64,000 nt of DNA from Liolophura sinensis (Eukaryota; Mollusca; Polyplacophora; Chitonida; Chitonidae). The notes under the pieces were generated by a model that saw only the letters and a list, made by a program, of their open reading frames with translations, did no database searches and was not told where the DNA came from. The stretch's first letter is position 1; the number at the start of each line of letters is the position of its first letter. This document shows, piece by piece, positions 1-12,273 of this stretch. Position numbers and translations under genes: made by a program. The DNA is taken from contig NC_088295.1 of NCBI RefSeq assembly GCF_032854445.1, positions 14,123,385-14,187,384 of the forward strand, given 5' to 3'.

Positions 1-947
1 TCTTTAGGTTTGCTCAATCTTCGCTACGCCCGTAAAGTGAAAGACAAGTAGATACCAGCACGTGCTGGCTTCTAATGAAGGTCGCTCTGTTACACACTAT
101 CCCATTGGCTGTATCTCTCCTGTGGTCCAATGAGTAAAGTGTGTACCAACAACACAATGGCCGTTTGACAACTATGGCAATGTTTGTGGTTTCTGACCTG
201 CTACGGAGGATGACTAAAACTGGAAACAATGCAAAACTTACCGTGTTGCTTGATAAAGAATAAGTGATCGGCGCCGATATGGTGAATTCATATGTTTTGC
301 CTTGAACTGCTCAAAAGGTGACAGGTCACTTGGCGAGGTTTTTAAAAGTACTCATGAACGAATTAAAAAGAAGTGAGACCTGTTTGGGTACTGCTCACGA
401 CAGGTGCGACAGTAATCTTCTTACGTAGTGATAATCCATCCCTTATGGTTTTAATCTCTGATCCAGATCACCGAATAGTGGCACCGCAGGAAGCAAAGGT
501 GGGTTAAAGCCAGCCATGATGATACCTGTTTGACGTGCCTAATAATTTCGTCCATATTATATCTTGGAAGATTTTAAGATTTGTTTTTCACCATTCTCTT
601 AAATACACGAAAATTAATTCTCGCCAACATATTTTTGGAAAAAATCCACAAGAAAAAATTCCAGCGAATAGTAAGTACTTTACAGTATATGACGCCATGA
701 AATTGGCCCATCCAACCAATGTAGTTGTCCCCAAAATCAAATAAAAAATGTGCATAAATTGCATTGAAAGTTGGTCTTTCGAATACAAAAATTAACAATG
801 GATATATTATAGTTCAACTGAAACATTATTTCCATCTCAAGATCTGATAGACAACAGATATCAGAATAAGGAGGCAGCTAGGTCTTGAGAAAAGTGATTA
901 AGTAGGTATATGTATTACAACTGCTTCGTTAACTCTCTTAATCTCAC
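1..947. other. ABAT intron 8 sequence, no supported gene
   Basis: This stretch follows the donor of ABAT exon 8 on the minus strand. Several short ORFs exist on both strands, none with recognisable similarity, and the next expected ABAT exon, beginning after the LEE/V junction, is not found here. It is therefore read as intron. Confidence 0.5.
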
Positions 948-3900
948 CTCTTCCAGGCACCTGTCCTCCTCTGCCCTGTTCTCAGTGGTGAAATCTTCCA
1001 GAGGATACTTCAGCTGGGGGAAGGTTGCGATTGGCCAATTAGGGCCAGGAAAGTCCAGTTTATGTAAGGGCTTTGTATGAGTGACAGCCAGGGCACCTAA
1101 ACGAACAACAACACATGTACAGCCAGATAGTTAGTCCTATCTTAAGAGGAATGCTTTGTAAGACACAAATCTTGGATCAAAATAAATGTCTTATGTGGGA
1201 GGGTCTGCCAACAACTTTCAGATGGCCATGGGTTTTCCCCTGGCTATGCCCTTTTCCCTCCCACCATAATGCTGGCCATCATCGTATAAGTGAGACATTC
1301 TGTAGTACGATGTAAAACACCAAACAGAAACTACATTATTCGGAACTATAAATTTGCCAATGGAAATCACCCAAATGACTTTACCTTAATTGGCTAATTA
1401 CAAAGGGCAGTACCTACCCTTAGTCACCAACCCAATGTTTCATTTCAAACGAACTGGTTGTTTATCATCTCTACAGCTTTCTACTTCCAACTGTGTGTCC
1501 ATGCATTGTATCTCATCTTACCAGGGTATGTATCTTACTCATTGTTCATCCATGAAATGTGCCTTATTTTACCCATTGTGTCCATGAAATGCCTTATCTC
1601 ACCCATTGTGCATAAATGAAATGTGCCTTATCTTACTCATTGTTCATCCATAAAATGTGCCTTATCTTACCCATTGTTCATACATGAATACTAGTATGCC
1701 TTATCTCACCCATTGTGCATCCATGAAATGTGCCTTATCTCATCCATTGTGCATCCATGAAATGTGCCTTACCGTATCCATATTAGGTCCATGAAAAGTG
1801 CCTTATCTTACCTATTGTGTATCAATGAAATGTGCCTTATCTTACCCACTGTACATGAAATGTGTCTTTTTTTTACCCATTGTTCATCCATGAAACGTGC
1901 CTTTTTTCACCCATCATACATCCATGAAATGTGCCTTATCTTACCCATAATAGGTCCATGAAAGATGCCTTATCTAACCTATTGCGTGTCAATGAAATGT
2001 GTCCTAACATACCCATTATACATGAAATGTGCCTAATCTCAGCCATGAAATGTGTCCAAACTTACCCATTGTGCGTCCATGAAATCCATTAGAAAAGGAG
2101 AGGATGGAAAGGTCTGGAGTGCCAGGTGGCTGGTTAACAATACAAGACCTCATGTCCTCCTCTGTAGGGTCAGCTCCACCCCTCAACCTCCTCTACACCA
2201 ATCAGAAAGTAAAGTCACACTCACATGTATTACGTTAAATAACCTAAAATTTCGCCAAGGATTAAGGTGCACATTCCACCTGATTCTGAGATGATCCATT
2301 GATGTTAGAAATATCTTATCTGGTTTGTTTGGAATGGAGATTCATATCCTGCAAGAAAAATGTTAAGATTCAGCACCCAAAGTAAGTTTTTATGACATCT
2401 ATTTGCCTCTAAAAATGCACTTTTTGAAGGCAAAATTTTAGGTCTTTTGTCGCACATGCCACAAAAAATACTGCATTAGTTCACAGAACATTTGAAAATC
2501 ATTTAGTACAATCTGGATAGTTAATGTTTCAGTCTAGGCAATTCTGGTGAAATACTGCTGCTGCTGTGTTATTTTTTTTTCTAGACATAGTTCGAGGTGA
2601 TTGCGCTGTTTTCTTAATGATGTAGTGTTTTAATGGCTTTACATGTGCATGGCCCTTTTATATGCAAACTGGCTAGGCTGTGAATCTACCTCCACAACTA
2701 CGCCTGATAAGAACAAAATAATTACCAAATAAAGACCTGTAAGCCCATAGAATTATTTAAATAAATAAATGAATAGCACAGAAATTTTATGAACAGGGAA
2801 CTCAACTCACTTGATGGTGCCAATTGACACAGCTAGTAATTGTTTCTTTCTGGGATTTTCTGACTTCTTATGTTTGATTTAAATTTAGTTAAATGAAAAA
2901 ACACAAGTACACAGGTATTTCATTCTGATATTTCCCACGTTCCCAGAATGAGGCTATTCTTACAAGCAAGTTATGTTCTACATTAGAATGAGGTATTTGA
3001 TCAGCAAACTTACCATGTAAGTAAGAAACATAGCCTTCTGGCCATGTTCTATAGAGCAGGCCCCACATGCCATGGTCTGCACCTGGTTTAGTCCTGGTGG
3101 TGCAACCTGACGGGGTAAAAAACAATGTCAGCTATTTTGTTTTAACAATGTGATGTATTCTCAGAGTACTTAAGTCACACAAAAGGGTAACATCACAGAT
3201 TAGACAATCCCATCAAAATTCAGTTATATAAATTGTTTGTTTATTCAATGTGTGTTTTATGCTGGACACAAGAATTTTAAACTTATATGACTGTGATCAG
3301 CTTTATGGTTGGAGGAAGTGAGAGTAAACTTCCTTCCTTTGCTCGGTACCTGACAAACCTCTCGCTGTTCAAGCGCCTGATAGATGAAGTGAGGCATATG
3401 CAGCGCTGTAACCATCAATCTTGGATGAAAAACACATACTACTGATTCTGCGCAAGCAAATCAATAAGAGGATTTGGTCATTGATTAATGATTTAAAGAT
3501 TTGAAGAGAGACACTATCAGAAACCAAATTCAAATTTAGTCTAAATCATGGATAGTAGAACACACATCAACTAGAGTTAAGACACCAACGGTAATTCTAA
3601 TATTATTCCTGAATATTTCTGCCTCAGACTTGGGTAGACTAGTCTGCTACTACATTATCAGAATTAAAGAATGGAAGAGCATGGTATTAGTGATGAAATA
3701 TCTTAGCACAGAATTTCTAAGATTTCTACAATACTTTATAAGCAAAATTACTTTGTTATTACTAAAAACTCAATAAAATCAATGCCAAGATACAGCCAGC
3801 CTTCCCAGAGTCGGTTACATGCATGTAGCAATACTACAAACATCATTAGTAAACTGAATTTATATTTTGAGAGTGATAAGACTGGGGTTAAATCTTGTGG

Positions 3901-6900
3901 GTTAAGACTGTCTTTGAGGCAGGTTCCATCAGCTGGGCACCCATTACGGCCATTAGCAGAGGCCTGTCAGGAGAAATCAATACTAGTAACAGCTGTGCAA
4001 CAAATTCCTGGCCAAGCTGTCTTGTGTAAAGACTGTTCTAAAATGGATAGATTTAAAGCTATAAGATATAACGTTGACAGAAATGTGCAGACAGCTCAAG
4101 TGAAATTGGTATTTGTAACGCTGGAACAACATTGTATAAAGTAGGGACAGATTTTGGGCAATCTTGAGGGCTGGGAATATTAATCACAGGTCCAAGTCTT
4201 TGGAATATTCTATCAACAAATGATGGATCACCTCTTTGATATCAGCCCTGGCCCAGCTGAGCAAACCCCAAACTCCACACTATGCATATTCAACCTGGAT
4301 ATGGGTATAACGACGACAGGTGGAGAGTCAAGAAGAATTTCGTTGATTTCCTTCCAGGGCATGCTACATCTTTAACTGATTTTACACCCATCAAAAAATT
4401 CAACTGTTATTTCCAATTGCTGCGAGAAGCAATAATGAAATGTAATGGAAGTGTTCCTTCTAACATTAAATGGTTTTAGTTTCATTTACAAAAATGAATA
4501 CAAATATGGAGTTAACATTATTTTCATTTCCACTGATAAGCTTGACAGAAGCACCTCCAATAACTGATGTAAGGCCACACATGATTCAATATTCTTGAAA
4601 ATGGTTGACATAAAAAGTGAAATATTAAATGATGCATTACCTTGCTTCATTTGTTGTTGTCAAAGTACTCTACTTAATGGAACTAACAGGTGATTTATAA
4701 TGATAATTGCTTTATCCACATTCACAAGTGTCTAAGCTGAATGAAGTTTGATACATTTTAAACTTTTAACTGGCTGGCGTACATTCAAGTCTGCATGTTT
4801 ACAGGAAAACTGGCTACAACAGCTTTATAAGCCACATTTGGTTTCACATGGTTTACACAATGAAACTGCTTCAGGTCAGTATGTCACTAAAAAAAAAGAA
4901 GCAGCTGAGCCATCATATGTCTCAAACTGCATGTTTGCAAAATGCTACGGGCTCCAGGACATTTTACCACTCATAACTGGTTTCCCTTCGCCTGCCAGAA
5001 CTGGATCTTCGTGAGAACTAATCTCAAGCCTACTTTCATAATGAACAGCTGGAATAATATTATCACAGTTAAGAACCAGAGCAGAATTGTCAAGTCCAGA
5101 CAAGTTACACCAGTTTGTTATCTAGTTCTACACAAAACCTAACAGTTATCGTGAAACAGTCAGCCTCAAATAAAGTTATCAACATACGGTCAACAAGTGT
5201 GAATCGATGGATACCACACAGTCTCTTGTTAACAGAGGACCATGTTCAACAGCCTTTCAGGTCATACATCTGTCCGGAGTTTGTGAAGATCAAGTGTATG
5301 AAGTTTTGAATGTCAGTACTATTCATACCTCAGTACAAGATGTGGATGACATCTTTTTTGTGTCAGATTTGGCACCATGAACGTACATACATGTACATGT
5401 AGAGATGTTACTGAAAACTATGCTTCTTTACATGCTCACACATATCTACTACTTCCCGCTGTCTGAAAAAAAAAACCTATAAAACTCACAGATGTTGCTC
5501 TGGGCTTGAAATAAACTTTTTAACCACTTGTCCCAGGGGCAACCATTAACAAATTTCAAATGTCCTTCGGCAACAACGAGAATTAAAACTACTTGCCTAG
5601 ATCTGATTGAACATGGGTAGTGTGAACGCCCTTGCGCTCATTTTCACTCCTACTGCTGGACTACTCACATCTAACAGAGCTCCTCGAAGCCGAGACAGTA
5701 GGTCCTTGGGAGGAAAGCATCCTAATGCTGGCCGATTCACAAAAGTAGACTGTCAAAAGGATATTATGTTATCAAACTTACCAGTATCAATGTTGTCAAT
5801 GTTTTGTGCAGAATCAAGACGCTGATATATCAATACAATTTATTAATCACTTAATGAATGGATAGGCCTTTATTAAAGTAATTACTAAGTTATGTTTACA
5901 TACATGTACTCGCACACAAGTTGTTCTGAGTACAGCTCAATTTACAAACAAATAGGCCTGTTCAATTGAATTTCCACAATGCCTTATATACCCTACTCTA
6001 CTGTATAGTCATTTATTTGACTGGTGTTTTACGCTATACTCAAGAGTACTTCACATATACTGCGGCGGCCAGCATTACTGTGGGAGGAAACAGGGCAGAG
6101 TCCAGGGGAACCCACGACCATCCGCAGGTTGCTGGCAGATGTCACAGTATAATGACTGACTCAAGTGCTTGTTTGTTTGATATATTCTTTGATGTTCTTT
6201 GTACATGTACCATATGTTTATTCACATCATGATAGTATCTCGTTGCAGCAGGCAGGTCTCAGCGCTAACCTTTTTATAGTACTGCCTCACTGGAATTCAA
6301 ATTTAAGCATACCAGGTGTATTTCATTTATTTTATTTGATTGGTGTTTTACACCATACTTAGGAATATTTCACTTATACAACGGTGGCCAGCATTATGGT
6401 GGGGGGAAACCAGGCAGAGCCTAGGAAACACAAAACCGTCTACAGGTTGCTGATGGCCTTCCCATGTATGACTAGAGAGGATACCAGGTGTATGATCTGA
6501 CGCCCTACCCAGACAGAGCACACTGACACCTGGATGATGAATGCTTTAAGTCACAGAGCTGACAGTGTCAGGGTTGAGCCACACCTCCACAAACACCTTT
6601 AAGTAATTTTATATTTGTACACAATGAGTAGTATATGTGGGTTTCTGCATTTTATATAAACAATGTTAGGAGTTTAACGTAGAACTCACCAGATTGGCTT
6701 TATCCTGAACTGCAGCCAGTAATCTCGGGTGATTATAACCTGTGACATTTGATAACAGCTGTGAAAAGGTTTGCTAGCAAGAGAAACTTATCACTAAACA
6801 GGTCAGTCATACTGAGGTAAAATGCTGGTAGTGTACACTACACACTAACAGTGTAAACCAGTCTATGTTAACACTCAAATATCAGGCTTAAAGAAGCATA

Positions 6901-9063
6901 CAGCACTAAACCTCATGGTCCAGTGCAAGCTTTTGGAAAACATATCATTTATAGTGATAATGTGCTTTCCAGATCTGGAGAAAAAAAAAGCTGATGAGAA
7001 GATTTATTTACAGTTTGTAAAGCATTGCTGTGTTTGCAGCACAGGACAAACTGGCCTGCTGGGTGACCCTTAACATACATTTACCTACTTAACAAAGGCC
7101 AGCTCATCTGATTAAGGATTTTTCACATGAGGTACTAATGCTGAAATATAATAATATAATCGAGAACCATTACATAACTGGAGGAATCATTTTAGAAAAT
7201 ACTCAATAAACCCTTCTCTTAATTTGTACAAACACAACTTACGCATACATACAGGAATGCCCATGTATACCATTTATAAAGCAGTATCATTCCTTATTAT
7301 CTTCTAGCCAATGATATCATGTCTCTTTCCACAGTCATTCATAAAATACTGGTTTTTAACTTTAAAATTGCTCTATGTAACAGGAAGCACTCCCTCCATA
7401 TCACCACTCTGATGGAATACATACCAATTGGGATTGAAGCAATCTGAGTATATAGGTCCAACATAACATTGCCGTCAGCATCTGCTAAATAGTTCCCTGC
7501 ACTTTTCTCATAATCAGCAAAAAACTGCACAGCTCCTGTATTCTGAAGGTAAAGAGGAGTTTAAATTCACCACATCAGATTGTAACTGTAGACACATGTG
7601 TTGACTATAATTAAGTATACAGAGTGCCATTATCCAATGAATGAATGAATGAACAATTCTGTGAACAGGAGAACAGAAATTTCTCAACATTTATGAAAAT
7701 CCGGAATTCACTCCTAGGTATGTTTTGTGACATTTCACGCACCTGTATAGCATCAAGTTCTTGTAGCAGCTTCCTAGAGTTTGGTCCCGGGATTTCAGTG
7801 TGCACTTTGGGAGCACTGGGTTCTCCGGGGAACAGATCAGACACATTGCTCACACTTCTCTCCAATACACCTGAAGCATGCACAATACATACAAGCTAGC
7901 ACTCAAGCAGCATTCAAATAAGCAAACTTCCTTTCTGAATGAAACAAACTCAGTGAAGAAAAGAACAAAAATTAAAATACAACAAAAAAAAGAGAAAACA
8001 ATCTGAATCTACATGTATGTTACACTCACAAACCCCAAAACTTAAAGAAAAGACTCACTGCATAAAAATGAAGTGAGCATCGGGAGAAAGGTCATTGAAA
8101 CATACTCTAAAATTACATGTAGTTTGCTTTTTTTTTGTCTTCTTTTTTTTATTGCATTAAATGCAGTCAAATGTTGAATTGCAAGGTGGCTTTATGATCT
8201 AGACAACTGGCTGCATAGTACTCTAATGTCACATCACCTTTTTTTCTCCCTATTCCCTCACACATGAATTTACTGAGAAAATCTGTTACTCTTTGTTAAT
8301 AAGATCTATTCTAACATTAAAAGTCGTGGCAATATTAATAACATCTTGTGAGGTCAGATTACCTTGACACCAGCTATAGGGCTCATAAAGTCCACCTTAG
8401 AGTTGGAACATTTGATTGTATTTAACTACATATCTAAAAAAAAAAAAAATCGAAAACGAAACAAAAGTATTTTTAGGCATAGTATTTCCAATACATGGTA
8501 TGCAATGTATGTGGTATGAGCCATTTTAACTTTCTTTCATTTTAGGCCTATTAATTGATTTTTTTTTCTTGTTTTATTTCCTGATGTTTCCATTTTATTT
8601 CATAAAGAGTTTGCAGATTAAAGATCAATTGGTTATAGTTCAAATAAACTATTGGTTAACAAGCTAAATGCATGCACCCTGAACATCACAAAGTGAATAT
8701 AAAAGGAAAAATGATACTGGTGATACTGGTAATACATGTATCACATACATTTTCTGCACTAGGATTCTAAATGTTTCTTTTCATCATCCAAATTAAATAT
8801 CTGCCAAATAATTTTTAAGCCACAGCACTGTGAGGTTTTCAGATAGTAGTGCCAGTTTGTTTCATGTATCGATATCAGTAACACATGCAAAGGCTAAACC
8901 CACATTTCCACTGGGGGAAGACGATAACTAGGTTAAGAAGGAGCATCCTACTGATTTCTAAAGCACTATATCCATGTACTGAACACCCACCTGCTCTTGG
9001 CCAAAATCTTTTCAGCTGCTGAAATATACTAGCGTGGAAGGCAGACCTGTATATGCTTCCCAT
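948..9063 (-). CDS. ABAT: 4-aminobutyrate aminotransferase, mitochondrial (GABA transaminase), exons 1-8, 3' part beyond the window
   Basis: This PLP enzyme of the mitochondrial matrix transfers the amino group of GABA to 2-oxoglutarate. Eight coding exons with GT-AG borders and matching phases are visible: 8991-9063, 7743-7870, 7425-7542, 6690-6739, 5669-5749, 3014-3106, 2066-2192 and 948-1096, about 273 codons, against about 500 residues in vertebrate ABAT. Exon 1 starts at ATG 9063 and encodes a basic, Ser/Phe-rich leader that fits a mitochondrial presequence. Family landmarks in order are [60 protein letters not shown] and the [17 protein letters not shown] block. The two Cys of MACGACS match the pair linked to the Fe-S cluster in mammalian GABA-AT. 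The PLP lysine lies in exons to the left of the window. Odd points: the phosphate-binding loop reads CGACSIEH where mammals have CGSCSNEN, and a minisatellite grows out of the exon 7 donor. Confidence 0.93.
1195..1320 (+). mobile_element. SINE, family 1, 3' half
   Basis: This copy carries the conserved body and the tail of family 1: GGGAGGGTCTGCCAACAACT, then CCCACCATAATGCTGGCC, then GTAAAACACCAA. The tRNA-related head is absent. It lies in ABAT intron 7. Confidence 0.75.
1490..2066 (-). repeat. Minisatellite derived from the ABAT exon 7 end plus splice donor
   Basis: About 16 imperfect units of roughly 34 bp lie directly downstream (minus-strand sense) of ABAT exon 7. Each unit reads on the plus strand like CCATGAAATGTGCCTTATCT followed by TACCCATTGTG. 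The exon 7 end on the minus strand is TTTCATGGACGCACAATGG, followed by the donor GTAAG, and the units repeat precisely this junction with changes. The array abuts the exon border at 2066. Confidence 0.85.
3107..5668. other. ABAT intron 5, no supported gene
   Basis: This intron holds scattered single-exon ORFs, the longest being 120 codons at 3782-4144 on the plus strand. None has splice context or recognisable family motifs. A short plus-strand segment near 3325-3450 looks repeat-like but I cannot name it. Confidence 0.5.
6009..6145 (-). mobile_element. SINE, family 1, 3' part
   Basis: The reverse-complement family 1 body is visible: TTTGACTGGTGTTTTACGC, GGCCAGCATTACTGTGGGAG and CGCAGGTTGCTGGCAGA. 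It is truncated before the head and lies in ABAT intron 4. Confidence 0.8.
6325..6480 (-). mobile_element. SINE, family 1, 3' part
   Basis: A second copy, about 180 bp from the previous one and in the same orientation, carries TTTGATTGGTGTTTTACACC and GGCCAGCATTATGGTGGGG. The remaining stretch to about 6590 is degraded. Confidence 0.8.
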
Positions 9064-9690
9064 GATCCGAGAACTTGCTACTGCTGCTGACGATATTGCT
9101 ATCGCTGTTTCCCTGCCTTCTCGCCTGTCATTTGCTGTAACCGACCGCAGCCGGCTGGGCTTTTCGCACGGCTGAGTCGTTTCACGCTTGTTGAGCCTTA
9201 CAGATCGAGTACTCTTTAACCCAATTTCTTACTTAAGTTTCCTAAGTTTCATTCCTTCATATTTCCCCAGCATGAATTATTTGAATTTGCCAACGTTTAA
9301 TCACTTGAATTTCTTACAGGAATGAGAAAATAATGCTAAATATAACAAAGTGTTGATTGAAAACGAAAAAGTAGCTAAGAGAGTATTACTTGAAAATGAT
9401 GGCGGACAGTTTAACTTGAAAAATGTTCTTCACGCCAAGAGCGTCCTATATTTCAACGTAACATCGCGATGACCTTATTAGCTTTGAACTGGTGACGGTA
9501 AGGAATCTTAAGGTAATGCATATTAACGAACAGAATTAACCTGGATTAAGATTTGTCTGAAGTATATCAGTCTGACCCAGAGTCAAAGAGTGAAAAGCAT
9601 TGCGAGGAGTCCAATAGTCGTCACCTAAACAAACGGAGACAGACGTCGTGCTGGGTGTAAATTAGCTTAGTCTTTCCTCGGACTTGTACA

Positions 9691-11192
9691 GTTAATGGTA
9701 CTGCCTTTGCTTATCATTGGTCTGCATCTGTGTATCTGCTTGTTGTGAAAAATCAGTTTTTAGTGAAACTGATGACCAAGACAAACAGCTAGCGCTAGCC
9801 AAAGGTGGCTCTCTTTACCTGCGTAGCATCATAGCTATAGCAGCAGCCAATGGTAAACAGCACACCGTTTCTTGCCGAGTCAGATAAATCTTTTCTAAAT
9901 GATTTCAGCGATCCAAAAGGTGTGCTACCTCTTAGCTCGCCCACACTCGCAAAATTAGTACGTGCCTCAATGCAAGGCATTTTGCAGAACAGAGTGGGCT
10001 GTTAAATCCATTGCAAAATGGCTGCACCCACCAATCTAAAGTGTGCATGAAAGAGACCACTCTGCGAGTGTGAAGTAAAAATGTTGTTGAAATCAGCAGA
10101 AATATTTCCTTCTCGCTCATCAAAATAACTTTGTGCTGTCATGGAAAGTCGGGTGTATTTAAATCCCAGAACTGAGACGCCAAAAGATAAGGAAATCAAC
10201 CTAGCAAGACAAGACCACGCAACCAGTCTTAAATGAATTTAACAATGATTTCGGCAGTCATCATGGATGTAGAATAGAAAGAACAATTTGTCCATTCATT
10301 CGAGGGAGAAAAATTAGTTTTAAAGGCTCCAGTCAAGGCTGGCGGGCACTCATCTGCTTTATTATCCATGTTTTCTGCCCCTGGCCACAGATGCAATCCG
10401 GATTTTGGATGCACCCGATACGTCACACATGCACAGCACAATTTTGGTGAGACAGGTTTTCTTCATATAGCTACTCTGAAATTGATTGAAACTTGCCAGA
10501 GTCCTTGAAAAGACCCATCTCTTCTCGGTTCACTCCAGAAATTACGCCGTTTTAGAGTGTTTTTCACGGCCAACTTCATTCTACAAAGTGTCTTACAGAA
10601 GGGACCTACAGTGTTTTCGAATTCAACGCTGAAACATTTAGACAGGTAAATATCAAAAGTTGTTGAAAGTAGACCTCAAAGTTTGATTTAATTTAACTAG
10701 TGCAACATCCCACATACATTCCACTTGGTAAATTCACCTCACGGTCATTGCTAAAGCAGCAGCCATTTTGCCTTCACCACAGTTATAGATCTTGAAAAAG
10801 TTATGGTTCCTGCATGGCACATGTACATTAAACCTGAAAAGAAGAGCCTAATGACTGCCATGTTTAGAAATGGTTTGCCATGTCGTGAATGGTGTACTAT
10901 TACTGAATGGAATATGCCTTGGATGTTGCTTGAGTCCGCGAGCCGAAAGGTAAGAGCCAAAGTTGACACCGGTTTTTGACTGCAGCCCAAAGAAAGGGCC
11001 AAATAAAAGACTTATCAGACAGCACGTGAAACAGCGTATGGTTTACCATTGGCTTCTGCTGTGGCTATGATACTACGCCAGCCAAGAAGCCACCTTTGGC
11101 TAGTGCAAACTGGTCATCCGTATAAACTACTTTTTCATAACAAGCAGATACACAGATGCAGACCAATGACAAGCAAAGGCAGTACCATTAAC
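9691..11192. repeat. Large imperfect inverted repeat between ABAT and MAD1L1
   Basis: The outer arms 9691-9861 and 11039-11192 are reverse complements with moderate divergence. Shared blocks include GGTCTGCATCTGTGTATCTG, CTAGCCAAAGGTGGCT and GCCAATGGTAAAC. Similarity continues inward with more gaps to an AAAATGGCTGC block (about 10016 on the left arm, about 10765 on the right). About 700 bp of unrelated sequence separates the arms. It may be a foldback-type or MITE-like insertion, or an inverted duplication in the divergent promoter region. No transposase is recognised. Confidence 0.75.
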
Positions 11193-11245
11193 CTTTATGA
11201 ATATGACATGAGTATACTTATGTCTCACAGGGTAAAACACAACAT

Positions 11246-11507
11246 CACTTATTTATTTGATTGGTGTTTTACATCGTACTCAAGAATATTTCACTTATAC
11301 GACGGGCCAGCATTATGGTGAGAGGAAACCAGGTAGAACCCTGGGGAAAACCCTCGATCGACTGCAGGTTGCTGGCAGACCTCCCAAATAACGGCTAGAA
11401 AAGAAGCCAGCATGAGCTGGACTTGAACTCACAGCGACCGCATTGGTGAGAGGCTCGGGGGTCATTACGTTTTGCTAGCGTGCTAACCAACTGAGCCACA
11501 GGGGCCC
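11246..11507 (-). mobile_element. SINE, family 1, near full length
   Basis: This is one of the most complete copies. On the minus strand it runs from a tRNA-like head (TGTGGCTCAGTTGGTTAGCA, an A-box type sequence, then GTGAGTTCAAGTCCAGCTC, a B-box type sequence) through the body with CACCATAATGCTGG to a tail ending CACCAATCAAATAAATAA. The body resembles the Meta domain of MetaSINEs as I remember it; a repeat-library search would settle the family. Confidence 0.85.
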
Positions 11508-11716
11508 CTGAGACCGAATGTAATATGTATATCTATAATTTATGTTTCAGGCAAATAAAGTGACCCATTATCTGCAATGAGACCCTATATATAGTAGCTG
11601 AAACAGTAAGAAATGAATTTGTTTGCCCGTGTTTTTGCCTGTGGTATATATTTCTCCATTCTTTATTTGTACCATGCTTTGAACAGTGTCCGACAAGGAA
11701 GTCCTACATGCATGCT

Positions 11717-11790
11717 AGGGGGCCTCTGTGGCTGAGGAGGTTAGCATGTAAGCGTGGTGCAATGACCTAGGAGCCTCTCTCGTGGTCGAG
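11717..11790 (+). mobile_element. SINE, family 1, head fragment
   Basis: Only the tRNA-related head is kept: GGCCTCTGTGGCTGAGGAGG, then TTAGCATG and CCTAGGAGCCTCTC. No body or tail follows. Confidence 0.6.
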
Positions 11791-12273
11791 AAAACCTTGC
11801 CTATCTGTGTTAGTTTGCGAGAGCCCTCACCCTGTCATGTGCGTGTGTGCGTGAACTCGCAGGTGTCATGAAATGTCAACTCAGCTTATAATATTGTGAT
11901 AAGTCTGACGGCATGCCAAGCTCTAGTCAGAAGTCGCTCCTTTTTCCAAACACCCTTGCTAACGCTAAGTTACCCACCTTATCTTCTTGTTTCACTTACA
12001 TCCAGGCATTAATACTCCTTTCCTCATCCACACTTAGTTACTTACCTGGTAAGTTCAATTTGAACAATATTTTGAGGAACAAAGTCTTTAACACCTCTTC
12101 TTGGTTCATGCTTTCACCTGTACCTGCCATTGTGTACACACAGACTGCTTATGTCACATGTGTCATACACACTGAATGTCTTAATTATTTTAAATTGTGC
12201 AACTTTTGACTAGAGCTGCAGCTTGTGAGTGGTAAGATGTATTCCAAAATTCCATGATGTTCTGTCATTGCAG

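Larger units (their letters stand above)
9064..12273. promoter_or_regulatory. Divergent intergenic region ABAT / MAD1L1
   Basis: The ABAT ATG at 9063 points left and the first coding exon of MAD1L1 at 12274 points right, so both promoters and any noncoding 5' exon of MAD1L1 should lie here. The region also holds the inverted repeat 9691-11192, a SINE at 11246-11507 and a SINE head at 11717-11790. I see no unambiguous core promoter element. Confidence 0.5.

Noticed and set aside
2889-3125. A 78-codon minus-strand ORF
   Set aside because: It is a shadow frame of ABAT exon 6, which is read in another frame with proper borders.
3325-3450. A possible coding fragment on the plus strand ([20 protein letters not shown])
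   Set aside because: Short, ends in a stop, and has no recognised family; it may be part of a repeat but cannot be supported.
3782-4144. A 120-codon plus-strand ORF
   Set aside because: No recognisable motif, no flanking splice sites of note, antisense to an ABAT intron; likely chance or a decayed repeat.
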